A stretch of 64,000 nt of DNA, taken from positions 496,001-560,000 of the forward strand of contig JASPKZ010003416.1 in assembly GCA_030220185.1 (NCBI GenBank), written 5' to 3'. A model generated the notes under the pieces. The model did not search any database. It saw only the letters and a program-made list of their open reading frames with translations, and was not told the origin of the DNA. This DNA comes from Diploptera punctata (taxonomy: Eukaryota; Arthropoda; Insecta; Blattodea; Blaberidae). Of this stretch, positions 10,441 to 21,937 are shown in pieces; the first letter of the stretch is position 1; each line of letters opens with the position of its first letter. Position numbers and translations under genes: made by a program.

Positions 10441-10889
10441 AATCTGGGAGCCATTTGCGTTCTAGGATTCTTATATCTTAATATATAAATTGCTAAATTC
10501 AACGTATTTCTTAGAGAGTCACTGCAAAATAATGCTCTGGCCTATTGAGAATGTTAAAAAGGAGGAGCTTGATTTTAATGTGATAAAATTAAACTGATAA
10601 AATCGAGGAGAAAAATGACTGTGAAATGTTGTAATTCAAAATTCATTGAAATGTGATTGGAGTTTGACTCCCATTTGGGGCATGAGTTAAATAGTCAAAA
10701 TAAAATATTATTATTTTGCATAAGATTCTCGTGGTATATAGATGAGAAAGCATTTTTCAAATCGTATCATGTTCATTAAAACATTTTAACTACAATAATT
10801 ATTAAAAATAGAAACTCTATATTTTCTGTTAAATGGATTGAAACTTAGGTATATATAATTATTTTACCACGTCACCAGGTTCTCTTTAT

Positions 10890-11052
10890 GACATTTTTGG
10901 TATTCTATTCTGGCATGGCGAAATTGTAACCCACTTCTTATGTTGGGGCTCCTGAAAGGCGGAATCACGTTATCCGGATGATATGATATATGATGAATGA
11001 TAATGAAGAATCAGGAGAGTCCTTAAACCTATACTTAGTCTAAATCCATGGG
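10890..11052 (-). repeat. repeat X, minus-strand copy
   Basis: The reverse complement aligns with 52839-53005: GACTCTCCTG, a (ATC)-rich spacer, CCGCCTTTCAGGAGCCCCAA, GTGGGTTACAA, CGCCATGCCAG. The other copy is fused to an S1 head; this one is not. Confidence 0.75.
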
Positions 11053-11257
11053 CGACCACAGGAATAATTCCCTTTTAAGAAAAAACCTATTCGAAGATAA
11101 AAAGTAGTAGCCTACTATTTGAAGGCTACAAAAAAATTAAAATGTTACTTTATAATGTTGCATTATTACGTCAGTTGCCATGGAATTCATCTATTCTTAA
11201 AAAAAGCTTTAAACAGATACAAATTGAAACTTATTGGGAGGTTAATGGATAACAAAG

Positions 11258-11289
11258 TCCTTTATATATATATATATATATATATATAT

Positions 11290-11332
<43 letters not shown>

Positions 11333-12316
11333 CTACCGGCATGAGTCTTGAACGCCTGGAACTATTTCAATCAAACACATCAAATTATGATACGGCAATG
11401 TGGGTGTAAGCGGTAAATTTCCTTAACGCCTCTAGGGGAGACAATAAGTAGTTGAAATGAGAAAAAGGATCGACAATGACCTATATATGTTCCAACATAA
11501 CTCTGGAACACCTGGAGCAATTTCAACCAAACTTGTTACGCATATAACTTAGAATCTGCAAAAGGTTCCATGGGGTAAGGGACCCTAGCATACCTAAAAG
11601 AGGATGAGAGGGGTTGAAATAAAAAAATAATAATAAACGGCAAATAACTTATTACTGTCAATTCATGGTTTTCAGGGTTATTACGCCCATTAATGACAGT
11701 CCCGGTGAGATTTAAACCTAAATTTGACCCTTAGTAGCTCTAATAGGGGCGAGGGGGTGATAAAGAGTGAAATCTAAAATGAAAAAATATATATATATTA
11801 GTGTTGATCCACAGTTAATTGGGATCGCAAAACATATTGTGACAATCTAGATGGCATTTAAGCCCATGATTGACCCTAACGTCCCTATGAGGGCGAAGGA
11901 ATTTGAGAAGGGATGAAAAATATATGTAAAAACAGTGACCGAGATTAGGATCGAATCACTAGTTTTCGAGATCTCTAAGCTCATTGGTGAAAGTCCTGAT
12001 GCATTTCACTCAAGTTTAACCTTTGTACCTTAAGATGGTGAGAAGGGGTAGAAGAAACGTCAAAAATGACCAACATTAGTGACAAACACCATGATTTTCA
12101 GGATCGCTTATCTGATTGGTGACAGTTTTGATGACCTTTAAGCTCATGTTTGACCATTAGCTCCCCAAAGGAAGAGGGAATGAGAATGAATAAACAATAG
12201 CATTTCCAAATTGACCAATAATACTGCCGAATCCGTAGTTTTTGAGATCACAAAGCTGATAGATGCCAAGAAGACTGGGATAAATAAATACCGAGCAACG
12301 TAGGGTAATCAGCTAG
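11258..12316 (+). mobile_element. Helitron-like non-autonomous element (candidate)
   Basis: Starts TCC followed by (TA)n and (TG)n, then ACCTACCGGCATGAGTCTTG, with many diverged internal modules of the type ATTTTCAGGATC...CTGATTGGTGACAG. It ends CCGAGCAACGTAGGGTAATC then AGCTAG followed by T. A 5' TC, a short GC hairpin some 10 nt before CTAG, an insertion next to T and no inverted repeats are Helitron hallmarks. The 3' hairpin is degenerate here. No Rep/helicase coding is present. Confidence 0.6.
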
Positions 12317-12516
12317 TATTTTATAGAAGGCCTTTATCACTTTCGAATATTGTCAAATACATTCCATTACATTCTAGTAATAAAATATACGAACTAATAG
12401 ATGAAAAATGGTTTGAAGGTATGGAAAGATGGATATAGTGAGAGTTGAAGTGAACGCTTTAATTCAAGATTGATTGCCCAAGTTCAATATGCTTACATGC
12501 AGACTGCTTCTTTTAC

Positions 12517-13142
12517 AACACTTTTTCTACCTTATCACCCCTTTATATTTCTATTTACTTCCATTTACCATCTTCCCATCATTAACAATGGCGTAACTTA
12601 TTACACAGCACTTTGCCTACCTCATCAGCCCTTTATATTTCTACTTACTTCCATTTACCAGCTTCCCATCATTAACAATGGCGTAACTTATTACACAACA
12701 CTTTGCCTACCTCATCAGCCCTTTATATTTCTACTTACTTCCATTTACCATCTTCCCATCATTAACAATGGCGTAACTTATTACACAACACTTTGCCTAC
12801 CTCATCAGCCCTTTATATTTCTACTTACTTCCATTTACCATCTTCCCATCATTAACAATGGCGTAACTTATTACACAACACTTTGCCTACCTCATCAGCC
12901 CTTTATATTTCTACTTACTTCCATTTACCATCTTCCCATCATTAACAATGGCGTAACTTATTACACAACACTTTGCCTACCTCATCAGCCCTTTATATTT
13001 CTACTTACTTCCATTTACCATCTTCCCATCATTAACAATGGCGTAACTTATTACACAACACTTTGCCTACCTCATCAGCCCTTTATATTTCTAGTAGCTT
13101 CCATTCATCATCTTCCCATTATTATCAACAATGGCGTAACAG
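12517..13142 (+). repeat. 90-bp minisatellite, about seven copies
   Basis: CTTTATATTTCTACTTACTT recurs at 12541, 12631, 12721, 12811, 12901, 12991 and 13081, with nearly identical 90-bp units. Because 90 is a multiple of 3, the frame 12470-13297 stays open and would give a 30-residue repeat (PFIFLLTSIYHLPIINNG and so on). I treat this as an accident of the period: the composition is hydrophobic and random-looking, and nothing resembling splice sites or a known protein is present. Confidence 0.97.
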
Positions 13143-13149
13143 CCCAAAG

Positions 13150-13495
13150 TTGGGCCTTAGCTTCTCCTTTTTTAGGAGTTACTAGACCAATTAAATTTAG
13201 TTACGCTTATTTCCCTAAAGATGTCATGAAAGATATGCGGTCTACGTACCAACCCAATGAGACATCTAGTACCCAAATAATAGTATTATTAGGATGATGA
13301 AGATAGATACATTTTGTTTATAGGCCTCTTTTTTCAGGTATAAAGGTTTTTTTACGAACCTGAAAATCTTCAAACACAAGTTAAAGTCCCTCCCGGAGGA
13401 TCTGCTTCTTGAATTTTTCCATCGTTAAAAAATTCATATACTACGGCCTGGTTTGAACCCGCGACCACACTATCTTCTGACGATAACTTAAAACA
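13150..13495 (-). mobile_element. SINE S4, near full length
   Basis: On the minus strand a B box (GGGTTCAAACCAGGCC) lies near 13445-13460, with an A-box region just before it. The body matches 34490-34735 (TTTAGTTACGCTTATTT, GAGACATCTAGT) and 38905-39165 (GAAAATCTTCAAACAC). tRNA-derived by B box and position; parent tRNA not identified. Confidence 0.7.
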
Positions 13496-13499
13496 CAAT

Positions 13500-14070
13500 C
13501 GAGAAAAAAAAAATACTCCAACTGTACTTCTACATCGAACATCTCACTATTCCTCATCTTTCCTTGATTCGGTTAGGCCTACCCGACTCTGGAATCCCCT
13601 CCCCCCTTAATCAAGGACTGTCCGACACAAAAACAGTTAAAAAATTACTAAATATTTTCTTAGACGATTTAGTGTATAACCATGTTCTAGGTATGTTTTA
13701 TCTTCTTCTTCTTCTTTTTCTTCTTCTTCTTCCTTCCAAGCATTAGGCCAAGGCCTGTTACGATCCTGTAGAAAATTTTCCCTCCAGTGTTTCATAGGAC
13801 GGCCCAGAGATCTTCGTCCTCTTGGTATATAATTATAAACAGCTTTGGGGATCCGATTTGAACTCATTCTTTCAAGATGTTGTTTCCAATTTAGTTGGTA
13901 CTGTTTAATATATTCCAAAATAGGCGTAGTCTTCAATTCTTTTAAGATATCGATGTTCCTTTTCCGATCCCATTTAGTGTAACCCGCTGTTTTATTATTA
14001 TTTTATTGTTTTATTATTCTTCTACATTTTGCACTTTCATTAATAACCCAATTATTTCATTTAGTTATAG

Positions 14071-14106
<36 letters not shown>

Positions 14107-14290
14107 TTAATATATTTTGTTCTTTCCTTGCCAACTTATGTTGTGTAGCCTGTACTTATTAACTTATGTATTATTAATGAAGTTGTAGATAATTCAAAAC
14201 TGTTAATATCTGTATAATTGAACCCTGGTGAAGTAGAAGAGAAGTCCTTACGGTCTTAACCCCATCAAGTAAAAATAATCATTATTACAG
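13500..14290 (+). mobile_element. CR1/Jockey-like LINE C-terminus and 3' end, split by LINE-C
   Basis: The frame from 13510 reads VLLHRTSHYSSSFL, then RLWNPLPP, the classic C-terminal R...YS.SF...WNSLPP pattern of CR1/Jockey RTs. It is interrupted at 13702 by a LINE-C insertion and resumes at 13988 with a T-rich tract and (ATT)n (14068-14106). The 3' UTR words GAAGAGAAGTCCTTACGGTCTTAACC (shown in parts: GAAGAGAAGTCC, ACGGTCTTAACC) lead to a further ATT tail. A related piece is at 51475-51780 and 52300-52370. Confidence 0.7.
13702..13987 (-). mobile_element. LINE-C 5'-truncated insertion, 8-bp target duplication
   Basis: The minus strand encodes TTPILEYIKQYQLNWKQHL and SNRIPKAVYNYIPRGRRS, then LGRPMKHWRENF, almost the same as the 61 kb copy. 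It ends in the CTT-rich complement of the GAAGAAG tail. TGTTTTAT flanks it at 13694-13701 and 13988-13995. It was inserted into an already present CR1-like LINE. Little divergence suggests a recent event. Confidence 0.88.
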
Positions 14291-15477
14291 TTATTATTAT
14301 TATCATCATTATTGGACATTGTTTGTCCAGAATATCACAAAAAAATGTAAAACTCAATTTCGTAAAAATGTGTAATCAATACATCAAAAGTACTTCCTCA
14401 CATATCTTCTCATTTTATATTTTAATCATACACGACTATTGACTAAAAAATATAAAAATAATTTACAGCAGATTATTGGAATAATAACGGGCATAAGCTC
14501 TCTAAATCCTTTTTCGCCCCACTTCAAGCTCTGTTGATCCCATAAAAGACTTTATGAAGCCCTTGGACTAGTAAGAGGTAGGATTATCACCTTTCTAGAC
14601 AATCATTACGGGATATCAACCGGTTGTCAGACCTGCAACACGTTCTATTTTACCTCCAGAACAGAGAAGTGATCGGAAAGGCAGTGCCCCATTTTATGTA
14701 TATGATCCATCTCCGTCTCCCGAGTCCAGGTCCACGGAGCCAGCTAAACCCTGCCGATTACTCACACAAACCTGAACCTAGATGGGTCCCAACCAGGAAT
14801 TTCATCGGGTTACTCCAATCCCATGTCTGGGAAAAGTGTCTCCCTTGTCCCGTTCCGGGTGCCGGAGGGATGGATCGACGCCTGTCCTTCCCTAGCTGTT
14901 TTAGGGACTTATTTTGCCCTCTTCAACCCTGGATGTCATTTGGTGAAGGATATTACCTCTAATATGGTCGTACAGTCCAGAGTGAATATCTTAGCAAGAA
15001 AGACTGGGCGCGATCGTCAACACAGGCCCAGTCAAAGGAAGAAAGTCCGCTATCAGTACGCACGTCCGCCCCAAGGAACTCGAAGAGTTAGAAGAATGCA
15101 AAAGTGCTTTGATTGTAGTTGTTTTGAATTTTGATATGCACTTTGTATGCAGAGTTTTAGTGGTACACAATTTTGACTATTTTATATATTCTACAAGTTG
15201 TTTGGATTGTAGCCTTATTTTTGTTTATTTACGAATGATTTTATGTGATAAAAATTCGGAGATGGGGTGTTTTTGGGGTGTAGGTTTATAGATGCAGCAT
15301 TTTCATGACAGGGCGTTGCATCTTCGGTTTTGGAAGCACTTTCAATAGTGCTGTTTTCGCATATGCGTGTGTTTTTCGTCTACTAATGAGTGACTCTGTA
15401 AGTATTGCAATTCTATATATTCTCTCTCCATCTTCATCCAACTTCCGAGGAATCCAGTTTTACTCGTAATAATTTCC
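14291..15477. other. unassigned; two unrecognised open frames
   Basis: Overlapping open frames of 112 and 103 codons lie at 14624-14962 and 14823-15134 in a locally GC-richer patch. The second has a basic end (RQHRPSQRKKVRYQYARPP). Neither shows a motif that I recognise, and no splice sites obviously bound them. They may be remnants of an unknown mobile element. The rest is AT-rich and blank. Confidence 0.4.
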
Positions 15478-15622
15478 GTTAGATGTTGGAGTCATTCCCA
15501 GGGCCATTGTGCTGCCAGCACGTTTAGGCCAGTTAAAAATCTTGAACCTATCGGGACTCGAACCTCTGATATCCCGGCTTGTAGCATACTGCCTTAACCA
15601 ACAACGCAATGGTGTGTCCACT
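15478..15622 (-). repeat. SINE S3, 5' part
   Basis: The minus-strand head has ACCATTGCGTTGTTGGTTAAG, a B box GGTTCGAGTCCCGATAGG, then GCCCTGGGAATGACTCC, as in the full copy at 45786. The 3' half is missing. Confidence 0.75.
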
Positions 15623-16325
15623 CCTCGGCGTAGGTGGAAGGATAATATTCGTATGGATCTTAAGAACTGAATATCGGAAATATGAACTTAATTCAGTTGA
15701 CTGAGGATGGGGACTGGTGTAGGTCTTTAGTGAATGCGGCATTGGACCCATGGGTCTCATAAGAGCCGTGAATTGTCAAAAGTAGTAGAAACCACTCATC
15801 TATAAAATATCTTAACAAACTGATCCTTACTGTGAATTATGCCCCTATTTAAAGTAGAATTTGGAACTAAGTCATGTGACCATCCAGATGTTATGAAGAT
15901 TTATGATAGTTTCTAAGTGAGTTTGACAGTTGTCCTGCTGACACAACTAAAGTCATGTTGTGAAGTGACATGGATATCTTGAGCAAAGGCGACCAAACGC
16001 GTAGGAGGCTCCACTATAAAAATAACTCACCCCTTCCTTAATATGAAAAATACTTTGTGATGCCAACAACTCAACACAGTCATATTTGAAACGGACTACT
16101 GTAGATTCTATCACTTAGGTGTATGGTGGATTACAGGTAAGTTTTTTATCTTCTTACACTTGTTATTTATAGTTGACATGGAAACAATTATCAACCAAAA
16201 TGGTAAGATAAAGGAAGAAGTTTTAAGCCTAGTCTGAAAATCAAACGGACTAATAATCAGGGCTACGGTTTCTATGTAATTAACTTAGTTATTCGTTTTT
16301 TATTACTAAAAGTTAAACCAAATAT
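15623..16325. other. no gene seen
   Basis: No supported gene and no clear family match. Short words near 15660-15780 could be SINE debris. Confidence 0.4.
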
Positions 16326-16600
16326 AAGGAGAAATAAGTCTCGTAGACTGCGGTGGGCAGGATATATGGCACGAATGAAGAATGTAAGAGGTGCATGCAA
16401 GCTTCTTGTACGAAAACCAGAAGGAAAACGCCCAGTTGGTAGACCAAGAATAAGGTGGGAGAATAACATTAACCATTATTTGAGGGAAGTAGATTATACA
16501 GGAGATGATTGGAAAACATTATCTCAGGATAGGGACGTATGGAGAGATTATGTCCTCGTGGCTATGAACCTACGGGTTCGATAGAGAGCCAGTGAGTTAG
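16326..16600 (+). mobile_element. LINE-B 3' end
   Basis: The frame 16366-16584 encodes ACKLLVRKPEGKRPVGRPR, then RWENNINHYLREVDYTGDDW, followed by AQDRDVW-type residues and MNLRVR, the C-terminus of the LINE-B RT. It ends in an (AGTT)-type tail near 16590-16605. The open frame is intact over this part but lacks all RT core motifs. Confidence 0.85.
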
Positions 16601-16689
16601 TTGGTTGTTATTAAAAGTTAAAATTACTTTAAGTGATTGTGAATTGCGGTATTTGGGATGGTTTATGACACATTTGTTTTTATAAATTT

Positions 16690-16915
16690 GTCCACATTTT
16701 AGAGAATAGTAACCTACATGTTTTTACATATGAATGTTTTATTTTCCATTCCGCTCTATTTTTTTTGTATGACTCTTCCTCTACGCCTCTATATTCCATT
16801 ATTCCAACTATTCTTTGTGTCCGTGTTGATTTTGGTCTTTCCCCTCTTCTTTTTTTTTTCCTTTCGGATTCCATTCATAAATTATTTTTCGGTAATATGG
16901 CTTCAGTATTCCTTT
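16690..16915 (-). mobile_element. LINE C-terminal fragment, other family
   Basis: The minus-strand frame 16680-16874 gives ERKKKRRGERPKSTRTQRI and then EYRGVEEESYKKNRAEWK, the basic GRPKxxxxxxI...AxxRxxWK pattern of LINE C-termini. Single copy in the window. Confidence 0.55.
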
Positions 16916-16924
16916 TCGTTTGTT

Positions 16925-17310
16925 TTTTTAGGAGTATTCCACAATACAGTGTTTCTCCTTCAACCCAAAGTGATTTGACGCCAGAGGTTCCTGTCTAAAA
17001 CATCTTCTTCCCTCAAGTCTCTAGCTTCCATACTTCTCTTCACTCCATCCATTCATCGTTCTCTAGGCCTGCCTCTTCCACATCTTCCATTAGCTTTACA
17101 ATTAAGGATCTTCTTTGGTTTTCTCTCTTCTTCCATTCTTATGAGGTGTCCATACCATTTCAAACATTTTTCTTCTATTTTTTCTGATATGTTTTTTTTT
17201 CAACTTGCATAATTTCCCTTATTGTGTTGTTTCTGACCTTATCACTTCTTGAAATTATTGTCGATCGCCTCCAAAAATCCATTTCATTTGTGCAAATCAT
17301 TTTAATCCCA
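16925..17310 (-). mobile_element. LINE-G C-terminal fragment
   Basis: About 85-90% like 51835-52290 by eye, with the same 3' boundary (GGAATATTCC...). It encodes a diverged KWYGHLIRMEEER-type C-terminus with several stops. Both copies share the start block CTTTGGGTTGAAGGAGAAAC on the minus strand. Confidence 0.75.
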
Positions 17311-17655
17311 GGTATTGAGAATGAAGATCCACATCAATTGCACGCCCGTTTGGAAAACTTCCTATGAATCACAACTTCAAAATTCAACCAGACACACAAC
17401 TTTATATTAAAAACCAACATTAGTTATGAGTAGACACGAAACCTCTCCTTCCCAAGACGCGAGGTTGACTAAACTTCAACCATATAGAGGTGACTCTGAA
17501 CTTTGAATAGCTGTCACATGTAAACACAAGCAGGATTCAGACTTACAGACAAAGTTTACTTTGGTGGAATATAAGTTGTGCACTGACTGTTCGGAACATT
17601 TGGAGTGAAATGTAAATTGGTTATCTAAACTGTTTCTGAAATAACCTATGCCCTT
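17311..17655. other. no gene seen
   Basis: No frame or repeat recognised. Confidence 0.4.
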
Positions 17656-18135
17656 ACACTAATATGGAATCATCTAATAGAGCGCAACATGGAAGAAATA
17701 AAAAAAATAAAGGCAAAGTTCCTAAAGAAAACCCTATGCGTCTCGAGGATCGCCCCCTCCAGACTAGTGTATGAAATGGCAAAGGAAACCTTCTTCTTAG
17801 AAGACCTAAGGTTTCAACTTCAACTGCCCGCCACGACAGCCTAGAAATCAGCAGTCCAAAAAAGGAAAGAAAAAAGAGCGGAAATACAAGAGGACTTCTA
17901 TGCATCAGATGCCTTTCTGAATCGAGACTGGACCTCAGCAAACTATGACCTACGGCATGTGGGAACTAGACTCAGAATCCATGGTTTTCATCATAAGACC
18001 TGCACCCTCAAGCTATCCCATGATCCAACCAGTGAATGTGTATGCGAACTGTGCGGCAAAGAGTGTGGAAAATACCACATCCAATTGTGTAAAGAAAGGA
18101 CCAAATCAATACAACCTACATAAAGAAACTTAACA
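17656..18135 (+). mobile_element. LINE-like C-terminal domain with a Cys-rich knuckle
   Basis: The plus-strand frame starting at 17666 reads WNHLIERNMEEIKKIKAKF, LKKTLCVSRIAPSRLVYEM, one stop near 17845, then ANYDLRHVGTRLRIHGFHH and CVCELCGKECGKYHIQLC. The last part has the C-x2-C...H-x4-C spacing of the zinc knuckle found after the RT in several LINE clades. Coding is nearly intact except for one stop. No second copy is in the window. Confidence 0.6.
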
Positions 18136-18930
18136 TGTACAATATATGTTACTATGCACATTCGTGCGCTTTTCTTTATCATTATTAAACTGTTGCTGTA
18201 ACCTGACGGTACAGTAAAATATTCTAACCCCCTTCCCTCTGATGTCGTGTACAATTGTTGCATCAACCATATTCTGTTGTGTTTACGAAGGAATTGTTCC
18301 ATCTCTAGTTTTGAGATAGTCTAATATTACGGTCGGAAGAGCTGATTGCAATCTGTTATCATTTTTTAATATAAGACTCCTTCTAGTAGAAGAGAGTTTA
18401 ATCTTCTTAAAAGATTTACAATCTTTCTTGATGTCAAATCTTATTTGGGTTTTAATTATTAGAAAATCTGAAAATAAGAAGCCAAGCTGATGTGAAAAGA
18501 CTACACAGTATAAAACTGGAGGTTTTTATTTTAATAAGGGAAGAGAGGGAAACTTAATAAATGCGGTACCCAGAATATGAATTGGAAGTGGACATATCGA
18601 TTATTAGTATCGACATTTGGTAGAAATGACTGGGAATAGTTTAACGTAAATGAGACAAAAGACAATTGGCCTTTCTAACTTGGATCAATGACAAGAGAAG
18701 TGTTCAAATTTAGTGAAGCATGCCGTGACAATTAAAACACTTTGTTGCACTGCGATTGTTTTATTGATACTTGAGATGAACTTGGCTACTTCATCAAATG
18801 CCGGCTAGTAAAATCCCAACAACACTTCTTTTTTTATTAATGGAAATATTTATTACTGAGTTCATTGGCTTCATTATAAATACAATGACTAAGGATAACA
18901 CATTGCTATATTCATGATGTTCTAATTAAA
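18136..18930. other. no gene seen
   Basis: AT-rich sequence with no supported frame. No match to the other repeat families here. Confidence 0.4.
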
Positions 18931-18933
18931 TAG

Positions 18934-19343
18934 TGGAATAGTATAATGATATTGTGAAAAGAAAAAATAATGTCTGAACCAGGAATGGAACCGTGGACCT
19001 CTAGTTTTATAATGATATTGTGAAAAGAAAAATTAATGAATGTTCAGACATTAATTTTTCTTTTCACAATATCATTATAAATCTAGAGGTCCACGGTTCG
19101 ATTTCTGATTCATACATTAATTTTTCTTTTCACAATATCATTATAATAACTAGAGGTCCACGGTTCGATTCCTGGTTCAGACAATTTTTTTTTCACAATA
19201 TCATTATAATAACTAGAGGTCCACGGTTCGATTCCTGGTTCAGACATTAATTTTTTTTCACAATATCATTATAATAACTAGAGGTCCACGGTTCGATTCC
19301 TGGTTCAGACATTAATTTTTCTTTTCATAATATCATTATAATA
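18934..19343. repeat. inverted and tandem array of a 65-bp tRNA-like unit
   Basis: The unit holds GAGGTCCACGGTTCGATTCC (perfect B box), TGGTTCAGACATTAATTTTT and CTTTTCACAATATCATTATAA. Four direct units run 19048-19310, with a partial fifth to 19343. On the left, one full and one partial unit (18942-19037) are inverted, giving a palindrome centred near 19040. Only the T-arm half of a tRNA is present, with no A box. Unit-to-unit differences are few. Confidence 0.92.
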
Positions 19344-19554
19344 TTATAATATGACCCATTATTGGAACGTGTTAAAATAACAGTATTGGAAAATGTTAAA
19401 TAAATAGTGGAGATAAACAATTGAATCAAGTTTCTGCTTTAATATTATATCCAGTTGTCTATGGGAATAACATTAAGAAATTAGCACTGGAAATAAACAT
19501 CAACAAACTACTTATATGTTCACACATAGAAATACATTATATAATGCAAATGGA

Positions 19555-20215
19555 TCGTTAACGATAAACAAGGGAAATTTTGAAGAAGTGGCTGAATTAA
19601 AATAATTGGGGACAATAATTACAAACAGGGATGAGGTGTAGAAAGAAATTAAACATAGACTTAATTTTGGAAATGCATGCTATTACGCATTACAGGGACT
19701 TCGGTCATCCCATTTTCTCTAAAAAAAACATTAAACTGAAAATATAAAATACTGTTATTTTCGCATTTATATTAGGCCTATATAGATGCGAAACATATAC
19801 TCTTACTTTAAGGGAGGAGAAAATAGTATCGAATATTTGAGAATAAAGTTCTTGGGAAAAAAATTGGTCCAAAAAGAGATAGACAAGGGAATGGAGAAGA
19901 CTATAGCCTATTAGAGTGATCTACATGATATTTGTGGGAAAGAAGAATTTAAATCTCATAGACTGCAATGAGCAGGGCATGTGGCATGAATGGGAAATGA
20001 AATAGGGGCCTGGAAAGGAAAACCAGAGGGAACGCGCCCAGTAGGTACACCACAAGTGAAATGGGAGGATAGTATTAACTATGATTTGAGAGAGGAGAAT
20101 TATACAGGGAATGGTTTGAAAATATTAGCTCAGAATAGAGATGTATGGAGAGCTTATATCCGCGCGATCATGAACTTCCAGGTTAGTGTCAGTGAGTTAG
20201 AGTTAGTTAGAATGA
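19555..20215 (+). mobile_element. LINE-B, longer copy
   Basis: Read from GTGGCTGAATTAAAATAATTG (VAEFKYLGT region) through the Y.CET.TLT segment near 19785-19810, ENKVLxKKIG near 19835, to KPEGTRPVGTPQVKWEDSIN and NYTGNGLKILAQNRDVW at 20025-20150. Many stops. It ends with the GTTAG-type tail near 20190-20210. Confidence 0.85.
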
Positions 20216-20394
20216 AATAAAACACTTGACAGAATGGCGACCCATATTACTGTTGCTAATAAATAGTCATGGCCGTGTGCCCAGGGTCATTCTTACCAAC
20301 TCTACAAATCCCATTAAACAGTTGAATGTCATGTAAATTATTACGCTCTTATGAATGAAATATTTGCACACATACGTATTAAAACGCTAGGAAA

Positions 20395-20840
20395 ATGAAA
20401 TGCAATTTATATAAAACCAGTGCTTAATGTATGGCAATGAAACCTGGGCACTGTTCAATTGTGACGCATTAAGATGGGATACTTTTGAGAACAAAATATT
20501 CAGGAAAATATTTGGCCTTTTATGTGATCGGGGAGAATGGCGGATAAGATAAAGTTGTTATATCTACCAGTTATTCAGGTTTTCTGAAGTTGTAACATCA
20601 ATTAAATACTTGCAGGATATCTGAATGAATTGCTGAATGCGGGATTCATAGGAAAGCTATGAAGAGTATATCTAGTAAAGGGAGTATAGGTCTCACAAAA
20701 CCGTGATGTGTAAACGAATGGAGTTCCGGAGGACCTGAGGAAACTGGGAATGGAGAATAGTGGCTCGTTAACATGGATAGATAACCCTGAAAGGGGGTTC
20801 TGAGGGAAGCCGAGATTCAAAGTGGACTGTTGTGCTGCTA
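20395..20840 (+). mobile_element. LINE C-terminal fragment (CDRGEWRIR type)
   Basis: Plus-strand frames give CLMYGNETWALFNCDALRW, FENKIFRKIFGLLCDRGEW and, after breaks, KSRDSKWTVVLLMI-like residues. This is the C-terminal region of another common insect LINE. Heavily decayed. Confidence 0.65.
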
Positions 20841-20874
20841 ATGATAATAACGTATTAAAACGAAGAGCAATTGA

Positions 20875-21130
20875 TTGTAAGAAATTAAGAAACTAAAAGA
20901 GTAGCAAATATCAAATATTTGGAATAAATTTTACAAGCAGATGGAACAAGTAAGCATATCGGAAATCGAGAAAAGAATGCTAGAAGAAAGGAGAGTGATT
21001 GGCATGTTAAATTCTGTATTATGGAGCAAGAATATTTTTATAGGAAACGAAGCAAAATATTTATAGTGTATTTTGAAGTATTTTGCTAGATAACAGGATA
21101 ATAGTGAATTAAAACTGGTTGTTTCAGCAG
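20875..21130 (+). mobile_element. LINE fragment
   Basis: Reads VANIKYLGINFT, then EIEKRMLEERRVIGMLNSV and WSKNIFIG across frames. This fits the post-FADD region of a LINE RT. It lies in tandem with the preceding fragment, but the order does not fit one element, so it is listed separately. Confidence 0.6.
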
Positions 21131-21735
21131 CAATAACAAAGAGAACTCAATTTTGTTTTTGTTTTTTAAGTAAACTGAATGGATAACAGTAAGTCAAAAT
21201 CCTATAGAAAAATGAAATAAAATAAATTCAAAGACATTTAGATATCTTACTGAAATCATCTTTAAAATTAAATCCTTGGGATAAAATGCTGCTAAAAAAG
21301 GCATACCACATAATGCAAAGTTTGAAATTATTGAGCAAGAATAAGTTAAAGGTCTCAGAAAGGAAAGATTCCTTGTAAAACGAATATCTTGAGATTACTA
21401 TCTCTGCACACATAAATACCGTAACAATAGAGCATATGTCAATAAGTAAAAAAAAAGCTAGTTCAAATTCTAAAGATAAGATACTCATAATTAGTCCTAA
21501 CTGTCTTAAGGTGGAAAGAGCAATACTTTTCTTTAAATTATGTGAATTGTAATTAAATTACCTAAATATAGTCATAATGGTATTACATCTCTCATTATAT
21601 AATCATCGTATTTAAAGAGAAAAAATGAAAAATATCAATAAATATTCACGAGTATATCCTAAAGAATATAAGTAAATATATCCTAAAGAATATAAGTAAA
21701 AACCAGAATAAATCAGATCACGTTTCGTTGTTTAA
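21131..21735. other. no gene seen
   Basis: AT-rich; a 20-bp local duplication (CCTAAAGAATATAAGTAAA at 21658 and 21680). No gene. Confidence 0.5.
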
Positions 21736-21738
<3 letters not shown>

Positions 21739-21810
<72 letters not shown>

Positions 21811-21937
21811 TTGTGTGCATGGAAAGCAACGGGAAGCTACCACATGTATAATTCCCTTGTAAAGCTGCAAAGCACAGCATGCAAATGCTATCATTGCAGT
21901 GAAAGACCTGCCCTAGGACAGAACACTATACAATAGA
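21739..21937 (+). repeat. (TA)n(GT)n followed by S1 3' tail
   Basis: Microsatellite at 21739-21812, then GGAAAGCAACGGGAAGCTAC and TGCAGTGAAAGACCTGCCC with AGAACACTATA, the last 110 bp of SINE S1. The S1 head and middle are missing, as if replaced by the microsatellite. Confidence 0.8.

Larger units (their letters stand above)
9602..10697 (+). repeat. dispersed repeat R1, copy 1, interrupted
   Basis: Matches 49434-50118 and 28502-29112 from TATCATAAGTAATGCCACGAG through TTGTTAGGACTATTTAACG and AAACGGCGATGTTTGAAA to the end block TTGACTCCCATTTGGGGCATG. The stretch at about 10085-10440 is absent from the other copies and holds (TA)n and a palindrome, so it is a later expansion or insertion. No coding capacity. 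The family is unknown to me. Confidence 0.8.

Noticed and set aside
10890..11052. SINE S1 copy
   Set aside because: It matches only repeat X; the S1 head and LINE-A-like tail are absent.
12470..13297. 275-codon open frame with 30-residue repeats
   Set aside because: It is the frame across a 90-bp minisatellite. Period divisible by three explains the openness; no homology or splice context.
14624..15134. Pair of overlapping open frames as a host gene
   Set aside because: No recognised domain, no clear splice sites, and overlapping frames with equal claims. Left as unassigned.
18934..19343. CRISPR-like array of short repeats
   Set aside because: Units are contiguous, there are no unique spacers, some units are inverted, and the context is eukaryotic.
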